Source of the DNA: Chlorops oryzae | Lineage: Eukaryota > Arthropoda > Insecta > Diptera > Chloropidae | Length of the DNA stretch: 64,000 bases | Assembly: GCA_020466095.1 (NCBI GenBank) | Contig: CM035807.1 | Coordinates: 26,578,144-26,642,143 of the forward strand | Reading direction: 5' to 3' | Shown here: one piece after another, positions 1-13,996 of the stretch | Numbering within the stretch: the first letter of the stretch is position 1 | Layout of the letters: every line of letters starts with the position of its first letter | Made by a program: the position numbers and the translations under genes | Notes under the pieces: generated by a model | Databases searched by the model: none | What the model saw: only the letters and a program-made list of their open reading frames with translations | What the model was told of the DNA's origin: nothing

Positions 1-474
1 TAAGTATAAGATTTTGGTTACGATTTACCGGCATAATTTGAATCATTGCAATGCGGTTTTTCAAATAACATACAATTGAGCTTTGAGACTTTGCTAAATT
101 TTTTCATTGGGCATTGCATTTTCCCAATTTATAATTTTACAACACTCTATTCCCTGATTTGAATATTGGGTGATCGAAATTTTTTTCAAGTATTTAACCA
201 ATAGCTTATATAGCAATATTAAACGTAGGAGCAAAGGCATGATAGTTTAAGCTTAAAGCTTCGGTTGGAAAACCTTCAATGTCATTTACTACTAGTATTA
301 AATTATGATCAATATAAGATCAACTACTATCCAGAGAAATTTTTATCCTAAAAAACCACTTTCTATAATTATTTGTTTATATTTAAAAAACATTTTCTCT
401 TATAAAAGTGGTTTGTTAACGGGCTCTATCTTGTCGGCATTTTATTATAAAATCGTCATTTAAACAGTCACGAG

Positions 475-574
475 TAGTATTGCAACGGATAGTGTATCCG
501 GCCGAATGCTAGATACCGGATATCCGGTTGTATGGAAGACCGGATAGCCGGATATCCGGATGCCGGATAGTTAA
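475..574. mobile_element. One-ended relative of the nested hAT element
   Basis: Starts TAGTATTGCAACGGATAGTG and continues into CCGG-type repeats, with palindrome CCGGATATCCGG at 516-527 and 548-559. The start parallels the end of 62576-63038 (TAGTGATGCCCCGAATAGTG). No opposite TIR or duplication was found. Confidence 0.4.
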
Positions 575-828
575 TTCTATTTTACATATATTTTTCGGGT
601 TTAAAGCCATATTGAATGGCGTAGTATTGATCCTGAGCGTTGCCGTTTGGTAGAAAAAATTTCGAACACAGCACACTTTTTAGTACTGGTTTTTTCGAGT
701 GGTTGCACCGAACTGCAAATTTTCGCCCATCTCAAAGAGGGAAACCCGTAGAGAATAGAAGAAAAATGAAAATATGTTGGCACCTAGAAAAAAATTAAAA
801 TAAAATAAAATAAAACAATAATTTAAAG

Positions 829-944
829 CAGTGGCGTAGCGAGACATTTCGGCGCCCGGGGCCCAATGGGGCCCAATTCAGGAAATGCCGGCCCCCTCCA
901 ACTGGCCGGGAAAGAGCCCCTTCTATCCCCTCGCTCCGCTACTG
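829..944. mobile_element. hAT-like miniature element, 116 bp
   Basis: Ends CAGTGGCGTAGCGAG and inverse of CAGTAGCGGAGCGAG. Flanking 8-mers ATTTAAAG (821-828) and ACTTAACG (945-952) match at 6 of 8, consistent with an aged duplication. The interior is GC-rich. Confidence 0.6.
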
Positions 945-2499
945 ACTTAACGCCATAGACAGAGAATAAACTCAATTCATGAATATTTGCAATCAGCTGT
1001 GTTTGGAAATCCAAATGCAGGGTTGCTTTCGATGGAGCGCCAAAAAACAAAAACAAAAACAAAAAAAAATTGATTCACTTTGTACACACAAAAAACATAA
1101 TGTGCAATGCACAACAGTAAAGTAGACGAATCAAAGAGGAAAAAGGAAAATCAAAACAAACCAAAGAAATTCATTTCATTCCACAGCGGCGATCGATGGT
1201 GTCTAAGCGTATCAGCGTTGCACATTGGCGATCGATGATTTGTGACCGCGCGTCACCAATTTAACCATTCGGACAGAAGTCGTTATTACATCAATAGCAA
1301 ACTGGTTAGACCCGTATACGTTTTCAATTAGTTGGGTCATTGGAACACCAAAGCCAACTCGGTTAGCGCATATTTTTGGCTGCCATAAAGCGAAATAAAA
1401 GAAATAACAAACTTTACGCGGTAAATTTGTGCCGTGTAAACTGCGATAACAGGTAGAGCTACAGATAGAGATGGAGACATGTAAAAAAAAAAAAAATTCC
1501 AAAAAAAAGAGAAACAAACAAATACATAAATGAAAACAAAATTCATGAATTTTGCAATGAAAGTCCCAATCAAGTACAGAGACAGGTGTTAAATATTTAT
1601 ATTGGAATTCATCGACGATATAGCATAAAAGAAAATATTTAGAGAAAATCTTTTGCCCTTCAAAAAAATTCACAGCATGAGGCAATTATCACTTCACATG
1701 AGTGCGTATCAGAAATTCATTCGGATTAACCGAACTAATATAAATAACAAATTAATGAATTTATATTTTAAAAGAATTCTTCCAAAAAGAAAATAAATTA
1801 AGTGAGCAAAAATTCCATTTATTTAATATGTAAGAAAAATCCCATAGGCAAGAAATTTTGCGTAGCATGCGTCAGAATCGATTCTCACAATCAAAAAACC
1901 CTTCTGATTAAAAATTCGAAACGCGTAATTAATGTAAAATAAAAATAAATATGGAAAAAAGAAATAAGACCCGCGAAACATGCTTACATTAAAAGAGCCT
2001 TACGTCAAGCCATGATTTCCGTAAATATCTATATGTTTATATATGTATGAAACTACCTCCCACTAACGTCATCCGTCCGTCTATCCGACCGTCTCTCAAT
2101 AAAAGTCGCGACACTTTTTTCAAGTGATCCAAATCCGAATGAGCAGTTGATTCGCTCATTTAAACGTTCACTGACCAGACCTTTGGTTCTATACACTGGC
2201 ATACATATCGATCGGAATACAGATAAGAAGTCATTCCGAGTCTGGCGGCATCAAAAGAAGCGACATTCAATGGACAGCAGAAGGCTTCACAACCTGTGAT
2301 ATATTTATATGTACGTAGTGTTTGCCCGAACTGACAGTGAGTGCATTTTACTCAAATTAAGTGAAGTTTCTGCCGATCAGTGATCGTTGTAAATACCGAA
2401 TAACGAAACAAAAACAAAAACAAAAGCGACTTTAATTTCTGATCTAAACTGTGTGAAAATATTCCATAAACAAAGCTTTAAGAATTGACTGAGTCATTA
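945..2499. other. Non-coding, no feature assigned
   Basis: AT-rich sequence with homopolymer A runs. The short frames present have no recognisable domain. Confidence 0.6.
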
Positions 2500-2707
2500 C
2501 CCTGCAGTAATTATCAATAGTGACTGATTCAATCTGTCACTAGTTCCTCCGTCACCGTCACTAGTGACCAACTGTACCCGTGCCAATGTATTCTCCTATT
2601 GACACTTTGTATGAGCATATGTTCGAGCGGACACCAGTTGACGATTGAACTAGTGATGCTGTAGAGGCAGCTCATTAGCTATATTACTTAAATAGAAAGC
2701 GCCGCAC

Positions 2708-2785
2708 ACGGGGCTGAGATGGCTCAGTGTGAAGAGTCTGGCCTAGCGACCTGGAGACCCGTGTTCGAATCTCGCTCGGGCGGAT
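2708..2785 (+). repeat. tRNA-like (pol III promoter) module 1, copy A
   Basis: Contains an A-box-like TGGCTCAGTGT and, about 40 bp on, a B box GTTCGAATC, followed by a run of about 18 T that could end pol III transcription. The stems are too degenerate for a functional tRNA. Confidence 0.6.
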
Positions 2786-3033
2786 GCCAATTTTTTTTTT
2801 TTTTTTTAAGTGGATAATATTATAGGTGTCTAACAGGCTTAAAAAAAATTTTTTTTTGCGAAAAAATCGGAAAAATTAAGTTATTGAAAATATAATTCAT
2901 GAGAATTTTCGCACGAACTGTGAAAGCATTCACGAGAATTCAGAATGGAAACTTTTTTTCTCTCTTCTCACCCATAAGAATCCATTAGAATAATCCTCCG
3001 AATTTTACAATTTTCCACTTTTTCTCGCCTGCC

Positions 3034-3108
3034 CTGGGATTCGAACACGAGCCTTCGGATTGATGATCGGACATGCTAGCCATTACGCTACGGAGCCTTC
3101 TGATTCTC
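3034..3108 (-). repeat. tRNA-like module 2, copy A
   Basis: On the minus strand: CCGTAGCGTAATGGCTAGCA (A box within TAGCGTAATGG) then GTGTTCGAATCCC (B box). It resembles a different tRNA from module 1 and points toward it. Confidence 0.6.
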
Positions 3109-3696
3109 GTGCAGCAAATTCATTTAATGAATGCTCAAGAAAATTGAACTGTGGACCTCCTCGTTGACCATGTCTATAGAATGACAGTGGTGACGCTGGG
3201 GTCAATTTGCCCCGCATTTACTGCAGGGGTACGTATGTACTTTGTTTGTGCTTGTAATCGTGCTTAGAATTCAATTCTTATTCATAACTGGCTTGTTGTT
3301 TTCCAATTTGAATTTCGAAACAGTTCAATAACAGTTATTAAAGACATAAAAAATGTCAGTAAAGTGAAGTAAAATATAAAAAAAAATCGATGAAAATATT
3401 TCATCTTCAATTTAAATAAGAACCAGAATTCTGTAATTATTTTATAAATGATTGCATTTGAAAAAACGGTTCGGAGATGATCCTATGTGTTATACCGATA
3501 AGTGATCAAGACGAGTTTGTTCTTTACTAAAATTTAAATGATGGCAGTCATATATCGGTTTGTCGATATTTTCTGACAAAATCGAATCTCCCAAACGATC
3601 AACTGCTTAAAAAAAATGACTAATTTAGGAGCGTATTTCCAATACTGTTAAGACTTCAACACAAGGATACTCGCGAATGAGGTGTCCGTATAAATG

Positions 3697-3747
3697 GGGT
3701 CAATCAATGGGTCAATCAATGGGTCAACCAATGGGTCAACCAATGGG
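3697..3747 (+). repeat. 12-bp minisatellite
   Basis: Just over four tandem units of GGGTCAATCAAT / GGGTCAACCAAT (two of each variant, in blocks). Confidence 0.9.
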
Positions 3748-4833
3748 AATTGGAAGTAAATAAAGAAAAAAGTAATACATTCATTTGAATCATAAACATC
3801 GGAAAACATGAGAGGGAAACAGATTTAGACTGTTTTTGATCGACCGATCGCAAACAGATAAAAATCCCTTACTAATATAATTATAGCATTGCCATTTATC
3901 CATCAATTTTGAAAACTGAGCAATATCTTATTTTGATTAGTAAGAAACCAAAAAAAAATTAACTCAAAAATTAAAAAAAAAATTTTCTGTTTTCGATCGA
4001 TTTTTTAGAGGTGTACAGAATTTTATTTTTTTCACCGATCTTAGAAATATGTAAGAAAAAGTCTTACAAAGGATAATTTTCTTTAATTTGAGGGATTTTT
4101 TGCTTAAATCGCATAAGGAATAATTGAGTTCTGCACGAAAAAGACGCAATACCTCAATAAAAAAAAAGGTTTTTCAAAATCAATGTAAAAAAGACGCTTG
4201 CATAAAAATTAAAAAAAATACTTTTTCGTATTTAGAAGGTCATATTCCATGGGAAAAGGTCTTTGAGAAGTTCAAAAATAGTTCCTTTTTGTAGGCTGAG
4301 TTGCATTCAAGTTTTTTGCCATCAGAAATGTACTTTTAAGTTTTTTATGCGAAGTAAATTCTAGAATAGCTGATTAAAGTTCATTGTTCAGAAGGAAAAT
4401 GGACACCCATTTTGAAATCGTACAACTTTTGCCAAATTTGGATAAATTTAAGAAGAGCAAATATAGTTGTCTCTCTCACACTTTTCAATATTGCAGCTAA
4501 TTGACTAAATTTGCCGTAATGGTCATAATTATTAACTAGGACAATCTCTATGCTCAAGCATTGAGAAATCCGTGAGATTATTTCCACATCTTAATTGAAT
4601 CGATAATTTGACATTTAGCAACATTGTGCCATCACTTAAACTAAGCCTTCAAAATGCTCCAAATTTTGACATTTATAAGAAAAAATTGCCAAATATCTTA
4701 CCGTTTTGAAAGGTTTTACCGTCTGACGTTTGATTAGAGCCATCTTAATTATTAAATTGACATTGGGTATTTAAGACAAGGTGGACAGAAAAAAAAATGC
4801 TTTAATTTATTTAATAAATCGACTCGCTTCTTC

Positions 4834-4855
4834 TTCGTCGTCGTCGTCGTCGTCG
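4834..4855. repeat. (TCG)n microsatellite
   Basis: About seven TCG units following a CTT tract. In non-coding sequence. Confidence 0.85.
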
Positions 4856-5462
4856 GATGATCCGTTACAATCGTCAACGTGACTGTCGCATTCATTGAAC
4901 TCTCCTGTGAGTACATTCACCTGCTGGAATTTTCATTTTGTATTTTAAATTATCGTCTATTGCCATCGAATATAAATTTCTTCTCCAGACACTCACATTA
5001 ATTTGTCTCTTTCTCTATTCCGCCGCAAAAAAAAAAAAAAAAATTAAAAACCAAAAATAAAATTAAAAACTCTAATACCGTCAATGATTGCAGACACATC
5101 GCAAAATTTGACAAAATTTCGAAAATACATAAAATTCGCATAAATTTCTAAATTCAATAAATTTTGCGAAAAGATTTACCCACACCAAAAGCAGATCCAA
5201 AAGAATTTCTAATTTAAATTTGATTTATTTTAATTAAAAAAAAAGTATTCTTTACAGGTTCTTAGGCAATAAAATTAATGATTTTTTGGAGTTCAATCCA
5301 ATTATAAATATATGCATATATGTATGTATTTATACATAAGTATACCTACATTTATAATTGAGAAACAGGATCTCAAGTTGTTTTTTGCTTCTTCTTCTTC
5401 TTCTCAAGCGGTTTATTTTGTTTTCAAATTTTGTTTTATTTACTTCGGACACATATTGTCAT

Positions 5463-5474
5463 TGCGCATGCGCG
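5463..5474. promoter_or_regulatory. NRF-1/Ewg-type palindrome
   Basis: TGCGCATGCGCG fits the NRF-1 consensus YGCGCAYGCGCR exactly. Function here is unproven. Confidence 0.3.
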
Positions 5475-8400
5475 GCGGCGTTAACAAAACAACACAACGT
5501 AAAGAAGAGTCACTGTGTTCCCATGTTTAAACACACAATTCTGTGTGGTTTTTTTGTGGTTCTTTTTTGAATTCTTCTATATTTTTATTATTTTTTGTCT
5601 TATTGCAAATTATCTAAACGAGAGTACTGAACAGTCAATGAAAGTCCACAGATATGTTTCTGATTTCTTCTTCTTCGTATACACATCCAATGTACGAATG
5701 GATAGACATGCCGAAAACGAAACGAAACGAAACACGAACGAACAAACTCCAATTCTAAAGCTTATTTGCATTACTACACTTACTAATTGTTAAGCAAAAC
5801 ATGTTCCATACGTGAGCGTTCGAAACATTCGGATTGCGTAGATACAGATAAAATATAAAATATACCCTATCTTACCCTAGCCTTCTCCACTCTACCCCTG
5901 CGCACTCGTACAATTCGCACAACAATGCCTATAGATGTTCGTCTAGTTGTTGTGAGCTTCTTTAACTTTTGCACACTCATTCGCAATAGGAAGTGAGTAC
6001 GAATATTGGCAAAGCAAAAGTAATTGCGAATTCATCTTTCCCAACCATCGAGCTTCTCGTCTCGATTTCGACACTTCAAAACCATGAATCGATTTCGATT
6101 TTAAATTTTGAATTTCATTCCAAATGTTGGCAAATGCGCTTTGCGGTACCTTCTTTAAAAGATAACCGGATTAAATGCGCAAAATTGCAAAGAATGAACA
6201 ACCACCGTGCAGAGTCATGTTAATTTATTTAAAATAAAAAATATAAGTATAAAAAATAATTTAATTTGGGGAATTAAATTAAGTATCAATGAGTATTCTG
6301 GCTGTCAGTCTCGATCGGGTAATGGCTTTTGAGATTGAAATTATTTTTGAAAAAAAAAACAATTTATTTTTGCCGGCAAAACAAAATTAATTGTTGTTTT
6401 TGAAACATATTTTTTGCACATACACAAAATGTCATTTGTAATTTATTGAGATTCTCGAAATTTACCTGTCTTTCTGTCAATGTACTCCGCTCTATTGGAC
6501 CTGCGCACAGTGGGATTTGAGGGGGAAAAAAAGCGGCCATCTCCCAACAAACTTCCTTAGAAGTTAGGGTTAGTAATGCGGGTAGTCGCAGTATGAATTT
6601 TCACCACTTCGGAAGTAGTGCAGAAGTAGTGAACATTCCGGCTGGGTCATATGACGGTAATAAACCTTAACTCGCTCGAAGCTCATATGAACGCTTTGAG
6701 TTAAAGTACTGGGTTAAGAACTTAACCCCTATAGTGAGAACATAGCATAAAGACAAAAACTTAGTCCCATAATGTTCAATAAAAATTTCCCTGAAATTCT
6801 GTAAAATAATTTTGAGCTCAGACAAAAGGAAATTCAAAGAAAAACCTCGAAAAAATCCAACAACAGTGAAGGCCACATCGCATTTCGGAATATTAAAATG
6901 CGGACTAATATTGCTTGATTTTTTTTTTTTTTTTCATTTATCCAACTCAAAATTAGTTAATTGACTTGACTCATCATTATTCTTCCCGATATTTTGTTTA
7001 TTCAAAGTATTTTTCACACCTCCATCGCTCTTAAATTCGAAAGACTCCAGCGGACAAAAATTATTGATGCGCAATTTGACAACAATAGCAGAAATTCCAT
7101 AATTGCATCGAGAGATAAACAACGCGAACCTGATTGAGTTACTAATTTGGCTTGACAAGAATCTTAAGCGCTTAAGTTTACAAAGCTCTCAAGTTAAGTC
7201 ACACTTTGGCATCCGTTTGTGTACTCTTATCTGCGATTTAGACAACATCTGAGCATCTGTCTTGAATGGAAAATCATTGCCGATGCAAAAATATATGTGT
7301 GTAAATCTCAGATATGACCGTAATGATCGTGTTGTGATGTCATCGAATCAATTAGCCGACAGCGTGTGATAAATACGGAAAAATAACAAGCATTTACAGT
7401 AAGCTATTGAGAACAAAAAGGCGACAGTTGAGTGAAAACAAAGCAAACAAAATCAAAATAAATTATCGAAGATTTTAAAATCACTGATTATTGCGACAAT
7501 TAAATGTAATTTTTTATTTTTTTATTTTTATTTTATTTTCTAAAACAATTAAAAGAAACATTGGGAAGTACATTCAAACAATTTGAGCGAAGAAAAAACA
7601 TCAAAGACAGACAGCCAGAGCGCAGCGGCTGGCGCACATGCGCAATTGATGTCGGATGACTCTTGAAAAGATTATTGATAGCTGATTACATACATACACT
7701 CGATGTCTATTCCGACTTCAACGATTGAATTTCCAGTTTCTGTGATTTTTATTTTGTTTTCCTTAATTTTTGCTTTTTTTCCATTTTAATCTTTGGTTAG
7801 TCGCTCATGTCCTCTAGTGCAAGTTGAAGCCTGATTTATGGCATAGGAATGATTATTATAAAAGCGCGTGTACAATGCATTTTGGTGCTTCGCTGAAAGT
7901 CGTTTTTCCCGTTTGCAACTGCCTCAATCCACCGCGAGGAGTTGGATGATAGCACAAGCTTTGGAAATCCCATTTTTCTCCTTCACTCTTTTTCTCTCTC
8001 TCTCTCTCTCGCTCGCTGTCTGTTTATTTATTGCATAACAATTAGTTTGATGGATATTAGCTGAATAATATTTTGATTTGAAAGAAACTAACATTTGATT
8101 TTCTTAGTTGAAAGAAGGGGCGAAAGGTTATATGTTTTCATCATTGTATTAATGGGCGTTTGTACGGGATCCAGCCAGCGCACTTATACCAACGCCGGAG
8201 TTTTGAGATTTGTTGAAGTCACACGTTTATGAGCATCACTCAACTCAGAAATTCGTTTCAAAAGAATTGCTTCTTTTGGCTCTGGAGAGAAAGTGTTTGT
8301 ATGTAGCTATTCAAAGCATACAAAGAATTTTATTACGTATACGACCCTCATTCCCGTTACAGCCTGAAAATGGCTTTTAATAAATAGTTTAACGCATTGA

Positions 8401-8750
8401 TAGTCGATATTAAGTCGATTAAGATACGTACAAAAACAATTATTTCGGACTCTATTTGCGACTATTTTCTAGTATTCCTATGTGATTCCTGGCATTTCAA
8501 AGGGGATTTGAATAGCCAAAAACGCCACCAGAATTTGAACATTCAAAGCTGCAAGCACAAGCGACTGACATTAAGTTGAGAAATAACGAACCAAGACCAA
8601 TATTTAGCCTTCATATCTTAAAAAAATTCATACCTGGTGATTTTACCCGCAGGGCAGTGCCTGCAGTGCACAAATTTCATTGATCAGGTGGCTGGTCCAA
8701 GAAACACAAAATTTTTCAATCGACGGCCTCAAAAAAAAAAAACATATAGT

Positions 8751-8876
8751 CCTATTCTAAATATTCCCGGGGAATTTTTCTCTGCTGATTTGAAAAAAAT
8801 TCTTCCATTCTAATCACACTGGGAAGGCTCAATTTTATAGGGAAAAAACTCCCGGGGAATATTCATTTAGAATAGG
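8751..8876. mobile_element. Miniature inverted-repeat element, 126 bp
   Basis: Inverted ends CCTATTCTAAATATTCCC and CCTATTCTAAATGAATATTC, each followed by CCCGGG. It resembles in layout the element at 40859-40999 (CCCTATTATGATTG). Confidence 0.6.
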
Positions 8877-8945
8877 GGGAAAAGTGTCAGACCTAGGGGT
8901 CTCACTATGCCAATAATATATTTTCGGGTTCGCTGAATTCGAATT

Positions 8946-9073
8946 CGAGGTCTATATAGTTTCATCGGCTCCAGAATCCGTCATAGCCACAACAAGCATC
9001 CTCAATCAGGGCTTTTCGGTTTCTTTTATGAGGTTATGGCAATACAAAAGCCCGATGGAACTATGTAGACCTC
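8946..9073. repeat. Inverted repeat around 8.95-9.07 kb
   Basis: GAGGTCTATATAGTTTCATC on the left pairs with GATGGAACTATGTAGACCTC on the right. Probably a small non-autonomous element; ends not defined. Confidence 0.55.
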
Positions 9074-12000
9074 ATACAGGCTTTGTAATGGTTACGACAA
9101 AATGAGAACACAATCCCTTATCCTTCAAGAAAATTATATGAAAATAGTTGCCAGAAAAATCTCCTTGCAACTCTTGCTAATACGTATGCCTGATTGTCAA
9201 GGCAAATATTCAACACATGAAAAACTATGAAACCAATTACAATCAATAAGTACAGTTGATTGAAACTGGTTCCATATATTAAGATGTGCTGAATATATGC
9301 TGAAATTCCCGGGCCCTATGCAAAAACAGAACATTATTGTGTCAATTTTCTTCATTCTTGGTTGACTAACTAGAAAACTCGTTGGTATTGGGAGTTATTG
9401 GTTGCCTTAAACAGGGCCACTATGCGCAAAAAAAAAATATTTGCCGCAATATGTGGTACTATTATCACATATCTATGTTACATTTTTTCCCGGTATGCCA
9501 CTTCCTACTATAGATCCGGGTCCAACTTTGTTTTACGTTTGACAACAAGTCTAAGACCGGCATTAGTTGGTTATCTTTAAATTCCTATAAATTGAGATAC
9601 GTACTAAAAATGATTTCCTGGTTTTGTATTGATCATCTATTTGGGCTAATATATATATTAAATCTTCCCTTTCTAATGGATTCATCTAAGCTTGCAAACG
9701 ATCCGAATTCCATTTTAGGCCACTGATAACAATGACAACAGCCTTGAATCAATTTTTGGACAAAACCTGAATCCTAAATTTTCTCCATGTATCTATGCTA
9801 TGCCCATATTAATTTCCAATCACGAGTATTGATGACAATTTTAACGACACTTTATGGGGAACAAAAACATTTTCGGCACGTTGCCGACGTTGTTGACGGG
9901 CACCCGCGCTACGGCGGCTTTGAGATGCGACTTTTTTTGCGTCTCTTCTTGTTTGTTTTTTTTGCCCCCCTTTTTCGTTCGATCACACTTGTTTCTTTAG
10001 AGCGTTCGGTTTGACTTTTTGTTTTGGATCTTTTCCTTTTATGTGCATTTGACATTGAACTAACTGGAAGCTTACCTTTAATGTAACGACCGAATGTGAG
10101 ATCATTCGAACGGGGTCGTCATGTCGGTTCGTGCATGTTTGGCTATTGTTTCAGTTCCTCTCGATTTAAAAAAGTATTTGTATTTTTTTTTTTTTGATAT
10201 TTGTTTATTTGTTTCCTAGTACATGAGAATTGAATTGCACTAGTCAATCATAGATTAAGATGAAGAACTTACGAGCTAACATATTAACAAATGTGAACAC
10301 ATTTTAAAATCCAAATTTGAAACTTTAAACTTTAAGTTTTTAGATTATAAACTTTTAAATCCAAATTCCAAGCTTCAAAATTTAATTCGAAGACGTTTTT
10401 TTTGTAGCAGCAGAATTCAATGTTAATTAAGCCGTAAGTACAAATTTAATTAACGCCTCGTTTTGACCTTTCGCAGCACAAATTAGAGTGCCTTCGGATT
10501 GCTTACAGTTAATGTGAGCATTTTAGTTGCAATTCCGCATAGGCATTCCAATCATAGAATTTAATTGCTTCTCGTTCTCGTCGTTTCACCTTCAATTCGC
10601 ATAGCTTACTTAATTTGTGATTTTTCTTACGTTTCATTTGTGAAAAAAAAAATATAAAAAAATGAAAAACTTAAAATTGCACATTGTGCAACGGGACGTT
10701 TGCAACAATAGAAGCAAAACTCTGACTTCTGTGAAATTCGATCGCCAGCGAATAATCTACTTTCTTTGATTTGTCCGATGTGTGTGTGTGTCTATTTTTG
10801 TGCATGAAAGTGGCTGCACCTGTTCACCTATACGTCTGGGATTTGATACAGTATGCTACAGTAGAACCTCATCTATTTGGCACAAAAAAGAAGAGAGTAA
10901 TTGAGATGTTTGCAATGCATAATAATTTCACGGGGGAATTTATTGAAGAAATTTTTCCCAGTTTTTTTCCATAGACACTCAAAGATCATAGATTAGTGCA
11001 TTGATCTTAATTGTGCTTATTAAATTGAAAATTCGTGTTATTATGCCGGAAATTGTTCATAATTTTCGAACGTGATATGAATGGTAGATAGGTATAATAA
11101 ATTTAATCATACCCGCTGTCTCTATGTTTCATAGAACTTTGTGGTTGGACATTCCAGGTAGATACTTGTATAATTTCCTGGGAACTGATTTATTTCCTTT
11201 TAATAGTCAATGTGATTATTGTTTACGCTCGCTCTTAGAATAGAAATCTCATTTATAATCGTCTGATGATATCCGATGATCAATGCATTCTATTAATGCT
11301 ATTAATCATGATCAGTCTTTGTAGACCGGTGATTGGCAGACCTGAAGCTTGACTTCTCGCGCTGTCAGGTTTGTCAATTCGAACTTTTCCTTTTGAGAAT
11401 ATTGGGATCCCTGGGAGTTTGTTCTGTTATTAAGATCTTAGTCCATGGGACTAGGTCCGTTCCCTCGTGGGAGTCTTACTTTGACTATAGCTAAATATGA
11501 ACTCTGGATCAAGTAGTCCACAATTGTGCGTGGCCTCTTTTTACGAAGAATTAACACGCTGAATAAGCAGTTGTGCCTATCATCGTCATAAAGTACTGGG
11601 AACTGTCTTAGAAATTCGGAGCTTAGAGCCAATATATCTTTGATTAGGCAATTTTGAACTCTAAACGCTCTAGGGTCAAAGTATAGTAATTAAAATACGA
11701 ATTCCCGATCTTCTACTTCCTAAAATCCACCGAGGATCACCGTAGATGCAAGTCCCTTGCGGTATAAAGGCGCTCATAAGTCTTTCTGTGATTGAAAGCG
11801 ATTAACTTTGTTTTATGGGCGTAATTTTATTTTTTTTTGTCATTCATCAACGCTTGAAAGGAAGCCCTCAACCAGGAACCTCCATTCCGATTAGGCAATA
11901 CCTTGTTTATCCTACACGTTCCGTTCAATCACATTATGCAGGAAATACATACATACATACTATATATAAGCTCAAACTGACCATGATCATCGTTTGTAAT

Positions 12001-13765
12001 GTAAACATAAATATTTGTGCACTTTAAAATAATAAAATCTCAGTGAAAACATCGAAAATCTATGCTTCACAGCATTTGGTGACTATCAACAACTTTGTAT
12101 GCCATCAAAAACATCGCGCAGAGAGCGAGAGTGATCGAGCGAAAGAGCGATAGCTCGAGTGCGAATGAGAGAGAACAAGCAAAGAGTATTTAACTTCCTT
12201 ATGTAGCTGAACACTCTTAGGAGCAGGTTACAGTACCTACTTTTCCACGATCACCACGATCACGTAGCGGTGTGTCACCAATGGGTTCCCATGGTTTTTG
12301 GGATTTTACGCAAAAAGCCTCGTGAAAGCATTTCATCGATCTTGAACGGATCAACATTCGTTCCACATTACCGAGAAATTATTACAAAGCTCATACGTAA
12401 TCATCGCACATTGTGCCTTGTGCGTTGGAAGACGCAGGCTAAGAGCACAGCAGCATATCCACTTTTCGGCATCAGTGGAGGAATTGTTTGGCAAACGCCA
12501 CCGACTACTTCAGATGCGTCTCGTTTATTTATTAATTTTTTATTTTTTTTTTGCGGGTTCGTTTTTTTTTTTGCTAAGTTTAGCGTGTTGTTGATATGGA
12601 AAAAGTCAACCGAGCGTTTCGTATTTGAATTACCGTTCAAACAGCGTTTCTTTGCTAACACTCCCTTCTGCGTCTTAACATATCCATAACCAGCTCAAAC
12701 AAAATCTGTGCCGCTCCCAATTCAATTTTGCGATTTTTTATTTTTTTATTTTTTATTTACGCTTAAAAATATTTTTATTTTTCCTATATGTAGGTACCTA
12801 CTATTTTCTTCAAAAACATGAAGACGCATCTCGCATCTCTTGTTTGTTGTGCTGCTAATAAATCATTAAAGGCTGCTGCCTCACTTTGCCGCTGACCTTC
12901 AATTACAATATAGAAAGAAAAAAATAAGAAGAAGAAGAAGAAGGAAAAAAACATTTTTCTTTCTAACAAATATTGGAAAATGAATTTAGCATAAATATCA
13001 TAATGAAACCGTCGCGGAGGTAGAGTATCAACAGCAATACCGGCAGCAGTAGAGGAGAGGAAACAGAAAAAGAGAAATGTATAATCCATCCAGCCGCTCT
13101 TATGCTTAAAACGGAAACATTTACATAATCCTCATGAGCTTTTTCCCCAAAAAAAAAAGAAAAAAATTATAAAAATCCAACTCACCTTGAACTCGACATA
13201 ATCGCGTCTGTGAAAAAGAAAGTGTAAAATTTCATTGGATTTGTTTAGTTTCGAATGACTCTTTGGTCACTGCCACGATGATCTATTTTTGAGGGCTTAC
13301 CTATGTGCATACAAACATACATTGCCAGATTTTAAATATTGACTTTCGGTTTCAAAGTGAGGACCTCGAATTTAATTGACGTCTTGCTGCTTAACATAAT
13401 TTTTTCTATTCTAAAGTATTTCCATGAAATTCAAAGTCGCTTCACAAGGTTTGTTCGACAAGGTTTGAAAATCCATTAACTGCAAAAAGCGAATCCCGTA
13501 AACGTTTTGAGTGCTCTTGTCGTCATCTTAACATAATTTTTTTCCTCACTGTGAAAGCTCTCGGATTGCTTTCATGAAATGTTTTTAAAGCAGCTAGATC
13601 TGAGTGGGCACATTTGTTTGATTTTAACCTAAGCTCCATTAACTACATAGGGTCGAGCTTTTTACCTGACTTCGAAGTCATTTTATTTCCATAAAGAAGC
13701 TTAAATGGTCATTAAGTTTCTCTCAGTGTACAGAGACTTAATCTAATTATTTCGTATTTCGATAT
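9074..13765. other. Non-coding, AT-rich
   Basis: No gene or bounded element seen, except a possible pogo-like end at 10859. Frames of up to 139 codons around 12270-12689 show no family pattern. Confidence 0.6.
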
Positions 13766-13773
13766 TTTGTGAC

Positions 13774-13996
13774 TAGGCATACCAATACCGGGATCCCGGG
13801 ATTTAAAAAAATAGTAATAAATCGTTAAATTCATAGAAAAAATCGGACAAAATCGTTTAAATCTGTTAAATCGTTCAGTCGAAGTTAAACAATATGAATT
13901 AAATGGATGTGTTAATCAAACTATTGTTGAATAGCCAAGAAAACGACCGCGACTAATCCCGGGATCCCGGGATATCCCAGGATTTTGGGATCCCTA
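13774..13996. mobile_element. hAT-like miniature element, CCCGGG-rich, copy 1
   Basis: Inverted ends TAGGCATACCAATACC and TAGGGATCCCAAAATCC, with GGGATCCCGGGATT further in on both sides. Flanking 8-mers TTTGTGAC and GTTGTGAC match at 7 of 8. Homologous in direct orientation to 28217-28411. Confidence 0.65.

Larger units (their letters stand above)
2500..3228 (+). mobile_element. TIR element with two convergent tRNA-like modules, copy A
   Basis: The ends are CCCTGCAGTAA at 2500 and its inverse TTACTGCAGGG at 3218-3228. Inside are a plus-strand tRNA-like module (2708-2785), a T-run, about 220 bp, and a minus-strand tRNA-like module (3034-3108). An inverted copy with the same order lies at 29436-30116. 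No coding capacity and no clear target duplication are seen. Confidence 0.75.
3229..8750. other. Non-coding, AT-rich
   Basis: Apart from the minisatellite, the TCG tract and the NRF-1 palindrome listed, I see a (TC)n run at about 7992-8010 and a TATAAAAG at 7857-7864 with no linked coding exon. Nothing else is supportable. Confidence 0.6.

Noticed and set aside
2708..3108. Functional tRNA genes
   Set aside because: A and B boxes are present, but the stems do not pair as in a true tRNA and both modules recur inside a repeated element.
3697..3747. CRISPR-like repeat array
   Set aside because: The 12-bp units are directly tandem with no spacers, and the genome is animal.
12270..12689. 139-codon frame
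   Set aside because: No domain, T-run translated as Phe, no splice or promoter support.
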